Shown here piece after piece: positions 14,050 through 26,175 of a stretch of DNA of 64,000 nucleotides. Each line of letters opens with the position of its first letter. The first letter of the stretch is position 1. Source of the stretch: Melanocharis versteri (Eukaryota > Chordata > Aves > Passeriformes > Melanocharitidae). Below the pieces are notes generated by a model, which was not told the DNA's origin, searched no databases, and saw only the letters and a list, made by a program, of their open reading frames with translations. The position numbers and the translations under genes are program-made. The stretch covers positions 40,423 through 104,422 of the forward strand of contig VZTG01001079.1 in assembly GCA_013397845.1 (NCBI GenBank), in the 5' to 3' direction.

Positions 14050-14300
14050 CCTGTGAGAATACTCCCCACTGAGAAGCAATGGTTGACAGTGGAGGCTAAT
14101 AAAACTCCACTTTTTTTATTCGTCTCTCTGACCAGATAAATTCTAAGCGCACATTTTAATCGAGCTTAATGAGGTTTCACACTGTTTATATGCTCTGGCT
14201 ATACCACTGTAATTAGCACCAAGATATCACTCACTCTTGTCTTCATAAGAGTTTCATTTTAGCCTTTGTAAGTGGTCCCGCTACTTTTTTGCTTCATTGC
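14050..14300. other. Candidate conserved non-coding block
   Basis: This part lacks low-complexity runs and repeat landmarks. It carries several TAAT cores in compact unique sequence, for example near 14097, 14157, 14166 and 14211. This is the usual look of a developmental conserved non-coding element in a gene desert. That is an inference from texture only. Conservation was not tested and chance is a real alternative. Confidence 0.2.
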
Positions 14301-17300
14301 TTTGCTTTATTGAACATTATATGACATAGTAAGCAATTAAGTATATTTGTGGAAGAAATTAAATCACAAAAAGGGCATTAATGGTCAGGCTTAAATCCGT
14401 AAAAGTAGGGAAATTGAAGTTAAGGTTGAAATCTTGTTTTACCTCCTTTACCTGCCTAAGAATGACAGCTTGTATAATATTCAAGTGCAGTATACTATAT
14501 AGTATTCAAGTTCATCTATTCTTTTTATCTCCATAGCTACATACAATGTAGAAGAAAAATTATACTGTTTACTCTATAATTCAGCATTTCCTTTCATTGG
14601 GAGTCTTTCAAGAGCTCAGTATTTTACTGATTATAGTTTTATCTTTTTAAAGATAACATTAAAAAAAATCTGTATCTATATACGCAAATGCATCGAAGTA
14701 GCTCCTACTTAAACTATGATTCAAATATTTTGATCAATGTATTTTTATGTTGGCAGTAAAATGTGTCAAAGATATTTAATCACAAAGACACGTTTATAAT
14801 GGGCATAAGCAATGTCCTCAAAAGCACCCCAATGCAGACATTACAAATACATCTTTTTGAAGTGTTCCTTAAGTTTCACATTGAAAAATTGCTTTAAGTG
14901 ATGTGAAAAATATTTTTTATTTTATATTTTCATTATTTCATATTATTTTCTACTGAACATTAGCAAAAGAATGGCTTTTCAAGAAGCTGTGCTAACTTAT
15001 ACCAAGAAGACCTGTTCCACTGTATCTAGCCTTAAATAGGAAAATAGCCACCAAAACTGTATCTTGTTCTAAATTAAATCACTTTTAAAGGTGAAAAAGA
15101 CATTGTTTACAGGCTCAAGTATCCAAACACTTTTCATTTAAAGTACAAGGCTATGCATATTTATAGGCTACTTATATTCAAAAGCATGCTACAGCAAATT
15201 GTTTGACAGTTGTAGCAAAAATTATATACATTAAAATGTCTTGTAAATGCATTTAGTTAAGATGAACCTTTATTCTTATTCACAGGTAAATTCCCAACAA
15301 CAATAAAATAGTGTGGAATGGCAATTTAATTGAAGATATAAATGTTCTTTTCTTATTTATAATCTTTTTTTAATTACAGAATAAGCACGTATTAGTTCAA
15401 ATACTCTGAGAACTGGATCTTTCAGAATACCCCTATTTGGTAGTCTTTAGGACAATTTACTGAACTTACGCAAAGAAACCATTTTCAAGGAATATTTATC
15501 CTCAAAAATCTGAGAAAGATAAAGTGAAGATTAGAAAAGAAACAAACAAATTTAAAAAAAATGTACTGAAGAAGTTATGACAATAAAGAACCCTAGAGTA
15601 ACACAACAAAATCCAACAAAAATAAAGTATCATTTTGTCAGTGTGGAATAGGGAATTTTCTGATAAGAGTTATTATCACTTTCTCCGAGAGAATATCAAA
15701 CCAGACCTCTCTTTGAATCTGTCCAAATCCTTTCCTTGAAGGATTACAAAAGATACAAATGTAAATATATAGGAATCCAACTGTTATTGGAATATTAACT
15801 CAAGCAGTTGATTCTTTGTAGAAGAAATAGTATGCCTCAGGAAAAAAAAAAAGTCAGATTTTAGAAAGAAAGGAATGATTCCTTTGAACTTTCTATGGTA
15901 ATTTGCAATTATATATAATTAGATTGACCATCAATAGTTTTAAATATGTTAATAGTTTTTGATTTTATTCTTGAAAGGACAAGAACTTGAACTTTCCCTC
16001 CCTACTGCAACTGTAGTTTGGAATGAAGGAATATAACTTTTGCTATGCAAAAGATGTACAACTTCTTGCTACCGAATTGCTTGCAATAGAACTTGGGCAG
16101 GAAAGAACAAACTCTTTCCAAAAAAGCACTTTTCCCATATCACATTTCTATTATGCAATGACAGCAAAAATCTCACCTCATTCTCTGAACACGTGACTCT
16201 GTGAAAGAAAGAAACTGTCACTGTGACAAGAAAGTCACGGAATATCAGTGACAGAAGTTTAGAATAAATATCTATTTCCTCATCCTCCTTCTTCTGTTTC
16301 CTTAAACATCAATGAATATACAAAAGGAAAATCTAAAAATTCATTAAATAACAAAGAAGGGAAAACAGCTATGAAAAAATATATTGAATAACATTTTTTT
16401 CTTTTTTATTTTCTTCATTTAAAGTTATCTGACCAGTTCCGAGACAGGTTATTCAAAGTATTTGATCAAATGAAGGCTTTATTAGTAATAGAAATTTTTA
16501 CTTTGCAGTTAACAATTAGCTTTTACTATCATACATCAAAAGATCATACGTATGTTCACATTACACCATACCTAGTCAGGAACAAAAGGACTCTTGTGAG
16601 GTCTATTCAGACTTGACAGTTCAAATAGGCATGATTAATGCTTCTTGTCAATTAAATGCTTCTCTGCTTAGAATTCCACTATGGGGCAATGCTGTTACTC
16701 TCCTTTTTTTGATATTTCTATCCCATCTCAAGGCTAACAGTAAAACCATCATGCAGAAGGCAGAGAACATTTTGTGGTGTGAGGTATTAATCAAGCAAAT
16801 CATTCAAAGCCAGGAAATGAGCTTTACAATGTGGAGCCTAAATATCTAAAATACTTCTTTGACTAAAGATAACATTGAGAATTGCTTGTTCTTCATAGAC
16901 AAATATAGAAAAGTGATGTTATACTGGTGTGGTAGAGCATTGCTGACATAAACAAAACTAGATTAAGTGACTGGAAGTTGAAATAAGGAAAAAAAATCAA
17001 TTTTGAAATAAGGCGTATTTTCCTAGCTGTGATGGTAATTAAACACTAGAAAAACTTCTGCAGGAGGCAATGAACTAACCAGTGCCTGTAGTCCTTTAAA
17101 TGAGCTCAGCTGTCTTTAAACATATAATGATTTCCTCAAGCCTTTCACATAAACATTATGTATGATATGAACTTGAAAAGAAAGCACTGGAGTGTTCAGA
17201 ATGACCATGTCTGTCACTGAAATTTGTGATGGTATAAGGCAGTTGTTCATGTTTTTCTTATTCACATTCGAGGAAATCAAGATAGTAAGTCTTGTCCTTA

Positions 17301-18560
17301 AAAATTGCAGATCTATGCAAAAAAATGACTACAAGCCAATTTCAAATAATATATTTTGCAGTTATGTTCTCCCATCCTGTCTTCTCCCTTCAGAGTTGAA
17401 GACTGACACAGTAAATTTTCATATTTTTCAGCTCTGTACTGTGAATGTAAGATGTAGGTTCTATAATGTGACATAGAGGAAGAGCAGACCTGTTCCCTTA
17501 GTAGTATAGACTCTTCTCTGACCACTGGCTACCCTATCTTGCCCAGCAGCTCAAGCACAAACACATATGTTTTGGGTAGGAAAAACACTTTTTCTTCAGA
17601 TGAAAATCAAAAGGGACTTTGAGAAAAGTGTTCACCTTTTTACGCATGGAGGTATGATTTAATCGGTAGGACAGCATAGGCATTCGTATCATAATCCAGG
17701 TATGTCTTATGTAATCAAAATCTATTCTCTTTTTATAGGTCTCCAACACTGGAAACAAGATAAAGATATTTTTGTTTCTCATGCTCCCTTCTTGAGACAG
17801 AAAGTTTACTCCCCTCACAATTGAACGGCTATTCTACCAATGAAGTACAGTTCTTTTGTAGAATATTTAGGTGAAACTTCATGGAAAGGTGCATAGAAAA
17901 ATCAAATTAAATTATTTTTGCATCACATTAAACCTGGGAAAATGTGGAAAAACTATTACTTTTCTGTTCAGCTCTTAAAAATATGTGTAATCCAACAAAT
18001 TACATGAACCCATTTTTATGCCATTTGCATACATAATAGAAGCTAAGCTTGCATTTAAATGCTTAGCTGAGTAAGAACTGATTAAAAAAACCCCAACCTA
18101 TAAAAATTAAGGATAAATTTAGTGTACTGGCAGAATACTGCAAACATTTTTCAAGTTTTGTGTCACTTAAGTTTGGATAGTTCCATTTGAAACATCTCCA
18201 GAAATCCATGGAATCATAAAGCCACTGTTTAAAATATATAGCAGTAAGAATACACTCTAGCAGTGTTATGTAAACTAAACTCAGTCTGTTTTGTTCATGT
18301 AAAGAAAGATTCTCATAAAACAGGCCTAATTAATCACAAGGATCATGTTTTCTCTGTAAGAGAGGAAAAGGACCAAAAGGTTCTCTCCAGATTTTTTCTG
18401 AGATAAAAAATAATCTGGGCTGCATAATTCAGGGGAGAAAAGGCTCACTCCTTTCAGAAGAACTCACTCTTTTTCCTTAACACAGTACTTATATAGGCAT
18501 ATAATTGCATAATTGCGGTTATGTTATAAATGTGTGTAAATTAATAATTCAAATCAGTTC

Positions 18561-18578
18561 AATAAATAAATAAATAAA
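18561..18578. repeat. (AAAT)n microsatellite
   Basis: About four and a half AAAT units in an A-rich context. Too short to be of functional interest. Confidence 0.8.
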
Positions 18579-19237
18579 AGGCAAAATAACCCAAAAAAGA
18601 TCAAAGGAGAAGATTAAAGACGACTAACAATCTTAATAAAAAAAAATAGTTGCTGAAAGATTGCTCTCTAAACAACAGACATTGTTTCTAAATGCTAACC
18701 TCTTCTACAAAGGTTCAAAGCAGAAATATTTTAATCAATCATCCTGCTTTCAGGGACTATAGCAAACACTTTCTCCAAATCTGTTTAGAAGATGATTGTG
18801 ATCATTGTTGGCTGTTAGGCAAAGTATTTTTAAGAGTTCAGAGCACAAGAAGTAGCAACAACAGTCATGAAAGCACCAAACGTATCATTAATTTTCAAGA
18901 TAAAAAAAAAAATAGGAGAAAGTAATAACACAAAAGGTATTGCAGACTCCCTGCACAGGTTTTTTATTTTAAAGACAGTAAGATTGAATACCTGCTATGT
19001 TTTCAAGCAAATATTGCCAGCAAAGTTTTTAGTTAAACTGAAACGGGTGCCAGCACAAAAATTAGTGCTACAATAAACATATACTTATAATTGAATATTC
19101 TCTAAAATGTTCTTTATATTTCAATTCATTTGATTACTTTAGTCTTCATTGCCTCCAAATGCTCATAAAATTGAATTATACAAGAATATGCATTCATAGA
19201 AGGCCTTATAAATTCACATGAGAGTACCTCTGCAGGG

Positions 19238-19253
19238 AAAAAAAAAAAAAAAT
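19238..19253 (+). repeat. Poly-A run
   Basis: A run of A just before the GC-rich island. No transposon body was recognised upstream of it, so it is listed only as a homopolymer. Confidence 0.8.
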
Positions 19254-19309
19254 CGGAAACAAAGGAAGACCTGCAATGTCTAGAGTTAATAGGAACATTC
19301 ATTTAACTC

Positions 19310-19770
19310 CAATTACTCCAACTCTTTCCATTCCCGTCCATTTGCCTCCTGTCACGTGCTCCCAGTTTGCCACGTGCCCGAAGGAGTGCTCTGTGTGTGC
19401 TGCACTGACTCCACAGCCGGCCGTGCTTCCCAGGTGCCTTCTGGGACAGAGGTGGCAGATGTTCTGACAATGACCTGCAGGTGCAGGAAGTTCCATTTCT
19501 ACCTCCAGTACAACTTGAAAGAGACTTTTTCTTTTCTGTCTTTACAGAGTTTTTTGTTTGTTTTTTGTTTTCTTTTCCCCCTTGCGCTAGTTTTGAACAG
19601 AGGTCTTGGCAGGCAGGGAGGGTGCCGCTCTGGGCTCTTTCTAACGGAGGGCAGTGACACAGAGAGAGTTACAGCGAAGTGAACTGGAGGTGGGCAGGGG
19701 CGTTTGAGTGAGCTGAACTGCCACCTGCTCTGGGGACATTTCTCCCTGCTGCGGTTGCTTTAATGTCCCA
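19310..19770. promoter_or_regulatory. GC-rich island with paired E-boxes, candidate cis-regulatory element
   Basis: About 450 bases are clearly richer in G and C than the flanks. Two perfect CACGTG E-boxes lie at 19353-19358 and 19371-19376, 18 bases apart start to start. Several CAGGTG or CACCTG E-boxes follow, near 19432, 19479 and 19721. A pyrimidine stretch ending in TTTACAG near 19548 looks like a splice acceptor. A forward frame of 108 codons crosses the island but matches nothing I know. It could be an enhancer, a lone promoter or 5' exon of a non-coding transcript, or a decayed repeat. There is no TATA box or gene next to it. Confidence 0.3.
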
Positions 19771-21300
19771 AGAAGATATCAGTGATGAGAACTTACCCAT
19801 TTTGAATGCCAATGTGTATAAATATTCAGAATCAACATCTTTTCCTCAGAGGCAGACAAATTAGGAATAAATGCAGAGATCTGCTTTTAGGGAAAGGATC
19901 TATATTTGGAGATACACCTTTTTCTCAAAGGAATTGCCAGCTAGGTATCTTAAAGAGTGTTCTTCTTATGTTACACAAACTGATATTAAAGGATTATCAC
20001 ATACATGTCTGAAATATCAGGAAAAAAAATATTGAAAGCACTAAAATATTGAAAGTTTTACACTTGGAAAAGAAGACAAGTGATTCAAAGATTCTTGAAC
20101 TCCCTACACTTCTTCTTCCAGGATGAAAGTTTTTTTAGTGGATAATGAAATGCGTTTATCTCTATCACCTACCAGAACATCCCATATATTGAAGTGAGAT
20201 ATGTAAATCGCGCAGGCCTTTGAGAAAAAAACAACCATTTTTTTTCCTCTGAGAGCAAAGTAATTTGATTCAAATTTTTTCACTAAAATCACAGGAGTGA
20301 TGAGAGGAATTTACTTACTTCAAATGCATTTTAAGTCTTAGGTTTTAACATTTTTTCCTTGGCAAGGAAAAGGAGAGGAGGTATGATCTCTTACTTTGAA
20401 AAGCAGATTTATTTTTTGTTTCTCATCCATAAACATTTCATTTGATTTTCTTGGTTATGCTGTTACCTCATCATCTGCTCAGGTAAATGTTAGGTACTCC
20501 AGAAAATTAAGGCCTTTCAGAAAGATAAAAATATCTCACCTAGCACTTTTATCTCACAGAAAATCAGTGTTAGCAATAAGGGCTCAGTTTGAATTTTGTT
20601 GATCCTCTCCACTGCATGGACTAACATTTGCATTTTCATTTGCTTTTTCTGAGAGCTTTTTCCTTGAGAATATATTTATATTCTGAACACTAGTGTTATA
20701 TTTCAGAGTAATCTCTATAGCAGAACTGTCTTCACATACAAGTGTCTGCATTTATTTCTTCTGCTTTTCATGCTTTAACAAGAGAATGAAAACAAAACAA
20801 AATGCCATACATTTATATACTTGAGAATTTTTCCCTCTTATTTTTATATATAAAGTGGATTTTTATACTGGATACTGAATAGGTCATGCCTCAGTACCTT
20901 TTTATTTGTCTGGCAACCTTAATCTCCTTTACTCTGTCGATGGGCAATGATTTATTTTTATTTTATTTTCTTATATTACTTGCAGTGGACTTCACTGGAC
21001 TGACTACTGTATCCATTTTTTTGTGTCACTTACTGATTGTGAAATTAGGGGAACGATGTTGGTGGGACTCATCTAATTATAGTCTAATTATCTACAATAT
21101 ACAAGTCTACAGTTAAAATATAATTTAGATTATGCTTGTTATAAGTGAAGAGAAACATAGCTCATTTAGCCAGCCTGGTTTAAAAGGTTTGACAAGGGGA
21201 ACATGCCTCTGTAGACATGGAAATAACTTGGCCAGACAGCTTCCAAATAAGCAACATTAAAGAATATTGCCTGTATGAGAGAAATCCATGAGATTTTTTA
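19771..21300. other. AT-rich non-coding DNA
   Basis: No repeat family or exon was recognised. Short open frames up to 76 codons occur. One of them, at 20886-21116, is rich in hydrophobic residues simply because the DNA is T-rich. Confidence 0.5.
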
Positions 21301-21308
21301 AATTTCAG

Positions 21309-21353
21309 TTTTAAAAATTTAAATTTAAATTTAAATTTTAAATTTAAGTTTTA
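21309..21353. repeat. (AAATTT)n self-complementary tract
   Basis: Alternating A3 and T3 blocks form a near-perfect palindromic simple repeat of about 45 bases. It could extrude as a cruciform or act as a flexible, intrinsically curved tract. Confidence 0.85.
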
Positions 21354-21409
21354 ATCTAGACAGGAATGAGGAAATTTGAAAACCAGAAACTAGAGGGACC
21401 AGCTCAGGA

Positions 21410-21453
21410 GATGTATCTTCTATACATCAATGATGTATCTTCTATACATCAAT
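21410..21453 (+). repeat. Perfect 22-base tandem duplication
   Basis: Two identical adjacent copies at 21410-21431 and 21432-21453, each starting GATGTATCTT and ending TACATCAAT. The lack of any mismatch suggests a recent duplication. Confidence 0.95.
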
Positions 21454-21599
21454 AGTTAAGTGAAGTGAATTCCACCCTACATCAATCAGTTCGTGATATG
21501 TGCTCGCTACTTAACTTCCTCACTGCCTGCCATGCCTTCAATGCACTTATGATATGAGAAGCATTCCTCAGTGTAACTTCTTTAAAGATCTCTCACTAG

Positions 21600-22850
21600 G
21601 TTAGCAGGCCTGTTTCTAAATATACTCATGCCCCACCTTGTCAGATGCGTTGGTCGGACTCAGTCAGAGTCACATATTCATAAAAGCCAAAGTCCAATTC
21701 AAGAAAGGTCCTGTGCAGAAAGAATTAATCCACTGGATACATTAGTTCCTCCTTTCCCCTGTCATAACATTACTGACATATGTCACCCGAGCTGCCATTC
21801 TTCAGTCCAAAAGCTATGAAATCACTGTTGATACACTTCATGTCTTCCCTGACAGTGCAATTGGTGCGCATCACAGCTAAGCAGCAAGAGGCAGTGCTTC
21901 AAGAGCCAGACAGATCTTGAGTCTTCCTGCAACATCCTAGGTCTGAGCTCACCACAAGCATCTGATCTCCCAAAACACGTAAGACCGGTTGGTGTCTGGT
22001 TCGCTTTGTTCCCGGAGGAGAGTCTCAGAGAGATCATCTGGATTTTTCTCTTTATGCAGTCACTTGGTTGAGGCTTTTCTGAGTCTGATGCCTGCTGTGA
22101 CGGCCTTGTCTATGACCATCTATTTCTATCGCACTATACAAGTCCTGAAACATAGAGCTGCATCTAGAAAAGGATCCTTCGTGCTCCTAAAAGTCACAAG
22201 TTTCCAGACACCTCTACTTCGGGAGTCTGCATCCACTGCTGTCTTTGGACAAATTATTTTGTGCATCCCTCCTTCCTTATACCACAGGACTGAGGCTCCT
22301 GCCCCAGCAGAGTCTCTGTGAACACCCTATAAAGTTTTTGTTAGTCCTCCCAGTTGGTGTATAATCTGTCCATCTCTTCTTTCAGCTACCCTTCATGGCA
22401 ATTCAGCAGTGTGGCCAGGGCACATCCTCCATATGTGAGGCTGCTCAGCACCAGGAACTCAAGATCTGCAATAACATACTCCCTGGGGAGCTCTATCTGG
22501 GTCAAGTCCTCTGACAGATCAAGGTAGATTTTTGCCCAGAGAGTATGCTCTGAATAACTTTGACATGGCCTTTACACAGCCCCAGTCTTGAGCAGAGTCT
22601 CTGGACTTCTCTCCACCCCTGTTGAGCAAACTATTGCAAGAATGACAGTGTGCTTTAGCTGCCCTTGCTGTCCTTTGCACTCTTATAAAAAGATTGTGAC
22701 AGTTGATAGCAACCCCACTGTGAGAAAAAAAATTGGTTGTCAGACACTACAGCTCTCTGAAATCCTTTCCTCCAAGGGAAATCGCTACAACTTCTCCAGT
22801 AAGATTGTCACTTCTTGTATTTCAAAATTATTGTGATAGAGAATAGTTCT
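21600..22850 (-). pseudogene. Unexplained GC-raised stretch, possible decayed coding sequence or old retroelement
   Basis: About 1.25 kb is richer in G and C and lower in simple repeats than its flanks, so it probably had a different origin. On the minus strand there are two neighbouring stop-free segments in different frames. One at 22386-22571 has 61 codons and includes the motif DLTQIELPREYVIADLEFL. One at 22126-22326 has 66 codons and includes VWKLVTFRSTKDPFLDAAL. A third minus frame of 71 codons lies at 21822-22037. The plus strand also has a 110-codon frame at 21989-22321, so strand is uncertain. I recognise no domain. The possibilities are a frameshifted processed pseudogene, an internal piece of an old endogenous retrovirus, or chance. 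No poly-A tail or LTR edge was found. Confidence 0.25.
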
Positions 22851-22973
22851 CCCAGCTGTGAGCAATATCATAAGTTTGAATTAAATATTTTATACAAAGC
22901 AAAGCCTCAAGTGATCTTCCCTAAGAGAGTGTAATAATAGTATAGATAATAAGCAACAAGATTTATTTTAAAA

Positions 22974-23084
22974 CTCTGGTGCTGGGTGATATGGTTTAGG
23001 GGTTAAAATGGTAGTGCTAGGTTGATGGTTGGACTCGATAATCTTAAAGTTGTCTTCCAACACAGAGAACTCTATGATTCTTTG
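22974..23084 (+). mobile_element. CR1 LINE, short 3' tail
   Basis: Only the last hundred or so bases of CR1 remain. The landmarks are 'gttggactcgataatcttaa' near 23030, then 'tcttccaac' and 'tctatgattctttg' at the end. It is strongly 5'-truncated and diverged. Confidence 0.88.
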
Positions 23085-26000
23085 AAAACAAAATGTATCA
23101 CATTTTGAAACTTCTCTGACATCTTAGTATCATATTTTTAAGATGCTCTTAGCGACAATTCAATTTTTTTTTTTAATGTGAATGTAAGATTTTGTTTACC
23201 TATAAATGGAAAAAAAACCCCAAAACTCACCTGCACTTGTAGTTTCTTAATGGTATATCAATTAGTGGCTGAAATGGTTATTATGTTCTTTATGAGGTTT
23301 GTGTCTCTGTGCTTTATTTATCTTTTTCCGTGTCACTTTTTATTGCCTTTGAATTAAAATGACCTTTGACTTGATTACTTTAATGAAACAGATGCTTTCA
23401 CTTTCTGCATGTTTTTGAAGAGATTATTCAGTTTTAGAGACTATCATTGCAATATTAGGGTACCCTCTAAAACTGCTAACCAGTAAGAACACAAATAAGA
23501 CCATTTGATGCTATCTATTTAATAATATGGCACCCAAAGCCCAAAAAGGTTCACAAGAAATGTGACAAAGCAGATGGCAAGTGGTGGTGATGAGGATGAA
23601 GAGGGTCTAACGGGCTTGGGAAATATTTAGAATACCTTCTTCTCCATAGAAAAAAAAAAAAAAAATTGATAAAATAGCAAGTCACACATTACACTTCACT
23701 TTTCCCAGCTGTAAGGCGTTTTAACAAAATTGTGTTTTCTCATGTAGCAAAAATGGTAGTAATTTCCTTGTAAAAAGAAAAAAAATTACGCTAAATGACA
23801 TCACCAAATTTTTGCTTGTCTTATGAGTACATAAAAAATAAATTTTCTGTGAAGTTAATGAAAGTACATTCTAATGCATATTAGAAAAAATCCAAAATAG
23901 AATATGAAGCAATCCAATATGTAAAGAACAGCATGGCTGAACCACATAATAAATTATATCAATTATTATTAAAAGTCAATAATGTGACTATTAAAAAATC
24001 TATTGGTATAATATTTTTTACTGTTGTTTTGAATTTGTAGTTCTATTTTGTTAACAGAGTACATGGTAACTTACACAGAAAGTTCATGGACCTATAAAGA
24101 CAAAAGACAGAAAATATTTATTATGGAAATTTGTTCAGTCAAGCCCCAGAAGCTGTCACATCTCATGTTGGAGTTTTTTCACTTATTAAAAAATTACCAA
24201 ATAAATCAAAAGAAATGCCTGGCTATGTTTTCCTGTAGGACATACAAGGATGAGTTTCAATTATTCCAACTAAGGGAAAAAGGAATATCAGCTGGATGTT
24301 ATAACATGCTAATACAAGGTGGAAATGGTCTTTTATTCTTTGTCATCATTAAAAGCATCAACATCTCCAAAGAAAAGCACATTTCGCAAGCTAGTTACTT
24401 GTTTTTGAAGAAAAAAGCTATTTACCTGTTATTCCTGCTTCACAAATAAAATAGATTTTAGTAAGTCAGAATATGGCACAGTTTCATGCTATAGACTGCA
24501 CCATAAACAGACCAATATCATCAAAAGCCACACTAAGAACAATGTAATGAAACAATTTCCTACAAATGTAGGATCCAAAGCTCCAATCCACAAAAGTATT
24601 TAGAACATTATGCCCCAACGAAAAATAGCTGCATAGAATTCTCTACTATCTTTTAAGCTGCTTTATATTTCATGAGTGATAACGAGTAGACTGAAAGCTG
24701 ATATAAAAATCCAAGGACTTTCCTGCTATTTTTTTTTCAAGTTCTATAATTTTCTAGGCTCCTGTATGTAGGACACATACAGATAAGGACAGTAACAGCA
24801 TGAACTGAGGGGAAATGTGGGTACTGTGTTCTATTCAGCGAGAACTAATATATTTTAGGAAAAATTAAATAGTCTTTGGAGCATAGCAGAATCCTGAAAC
24901 AATTTAGTAGATTCAAAAATATTGGTAATTTTGAGGAAGTGAGGCCAGAGTGAGAATACTCTTTTTCCAACTACTCAACAAACTAAAGCAAAAGGAAGTA
25001 AACACTTGAGAATATCAGGTTATTTCTTAAGGATGAACAGAAGCAAGGAACAGCACTAACCATAGGGAACATTAAACAAGCATCCATCAACACATCTCCA
25101 GCTGTTTATGACTAGTCAGAAAATGTGGATGGAACAGATTTAGTAACAGATAAGAGTTGCAATTAAATTGAATCAACTCCAAGGACTACCTCTCCTCTCA
25201 AAAAAGTAGAAAAGTGAGAATTGTAAGCAATGAATCTGTCATTACTTAATGTTTTCAGATTATGTATACAGCTGCAGAAAAGGAATTTACAATACTAAGC
25301 AAGGTACCTGTGTTGTAATCCACTTCAAGTAGCATGCTGAACCAACAAGTGTTATCATTCAACTCTGCCTCAAAAATGTGTATTTGAAATTGACATCTTT
25401 CATAGGATATTACATGTCTGTGAAACTCATTTTAAAGACTGACATCAATTTGAGTCCTTGTCTATTAAAATAATTATCCTCTTAAAAACACAGGTGCAGA
25501 ATAAGGTAGGTTTGTGAACTTTCCACAGTTCCATGATGATCTAGAACATGCAGTCAAATGGTGACATCAGATTTAGTTCCACTTCAGGAAGTTTGAATCC
25601 ACAGTCCCAAAAAGAACGTGAAGAGCTGAACTATCAGCCCAATATCCATTCTGAACATAACTTTCCCCATAGCCTGCACTTTTCTATTTATAAAAGTTTG
25701 TAAGTAAATTAAGTTTCATCTCCACATTTTTAATGAATACAGAACTATCTTTCTTGGTCTAATATTTTTTTGATACTATTGTAGATAATTACTTTTTCAC
25801 ACTCTTCAGGCTCTTTTAAGCTGCTAAAGTTTCCATTACTATGTCTGGCTAGAACTCAAGACTGGCCTTTCTTGGCTTCAACATAGAACATATGTCTGAG
25901 TAATCTGTAAAATTTTTTTTGTATTGATACAGTTTTGACTCAAGTTTTCAACAATATAATGTTTCTCTTACTTATTAAGAATGAAACAAAAAATTACCTT

Positions 26001-26170
26001 AGGAAAAGCAAGGAAATAAATATTCTAACAAAAGGACCTAGAATAGAATTTCAATAAAAAACATAATTTTCTGATGGACTGAAGGAAACAATTTTTCATG
26101 TAGAAAACAAAAAAAAAATTATGTATTAATAGGCCTGGAAAAGAAGTAACACTGGAGAATGCTTCTGTCT
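23085..26170. other. AT-rich non-coding DNA
   Basis: No repeat family or exon was recognised. A poly-A run lies at 23649-23664. A forward 133-codon frame at 24048-24449 is lysine- and leucine-rich, lies in AT-rich DNA, and resembles no family I know. I treat it as chance. Confidence 0.5.
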
Positions 26171-26175
26171 TTGTG
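26171..26175 (+). repeat. Target-site duplication, 5' copy
   Basis: TTGTG directly before the solo LTR. It is identical to 26782-26786. Five-base duplications are usual for several retroviral integrase classes. Confidence 0.75.

Larger units (their letters stand above)
9344..19300. other. Ten kilobases of AT-rich DNA without a recognised gene or named transposon
   Basis: I see no CR1 tail, LTR or exon in this interval. It contains A-rich tracts (10802-10822, 15841-15853, 19238-19253), an (AAAT)n run at 18561-18578 and many ATTTA-like runs. Open frames are at most about 94 codons and have no family signature. A stretch near 14.05-14.3 kb and a motif cluster near 16.2 kb are noted under findings. 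Confidence 0.5.

Noticed and set aside
24048..24449. 133-codon forward frame
   Set aside because: Lysine/leucine-rich composition expected from AT-rich DNA. No family pattern or conserved motif was seen.
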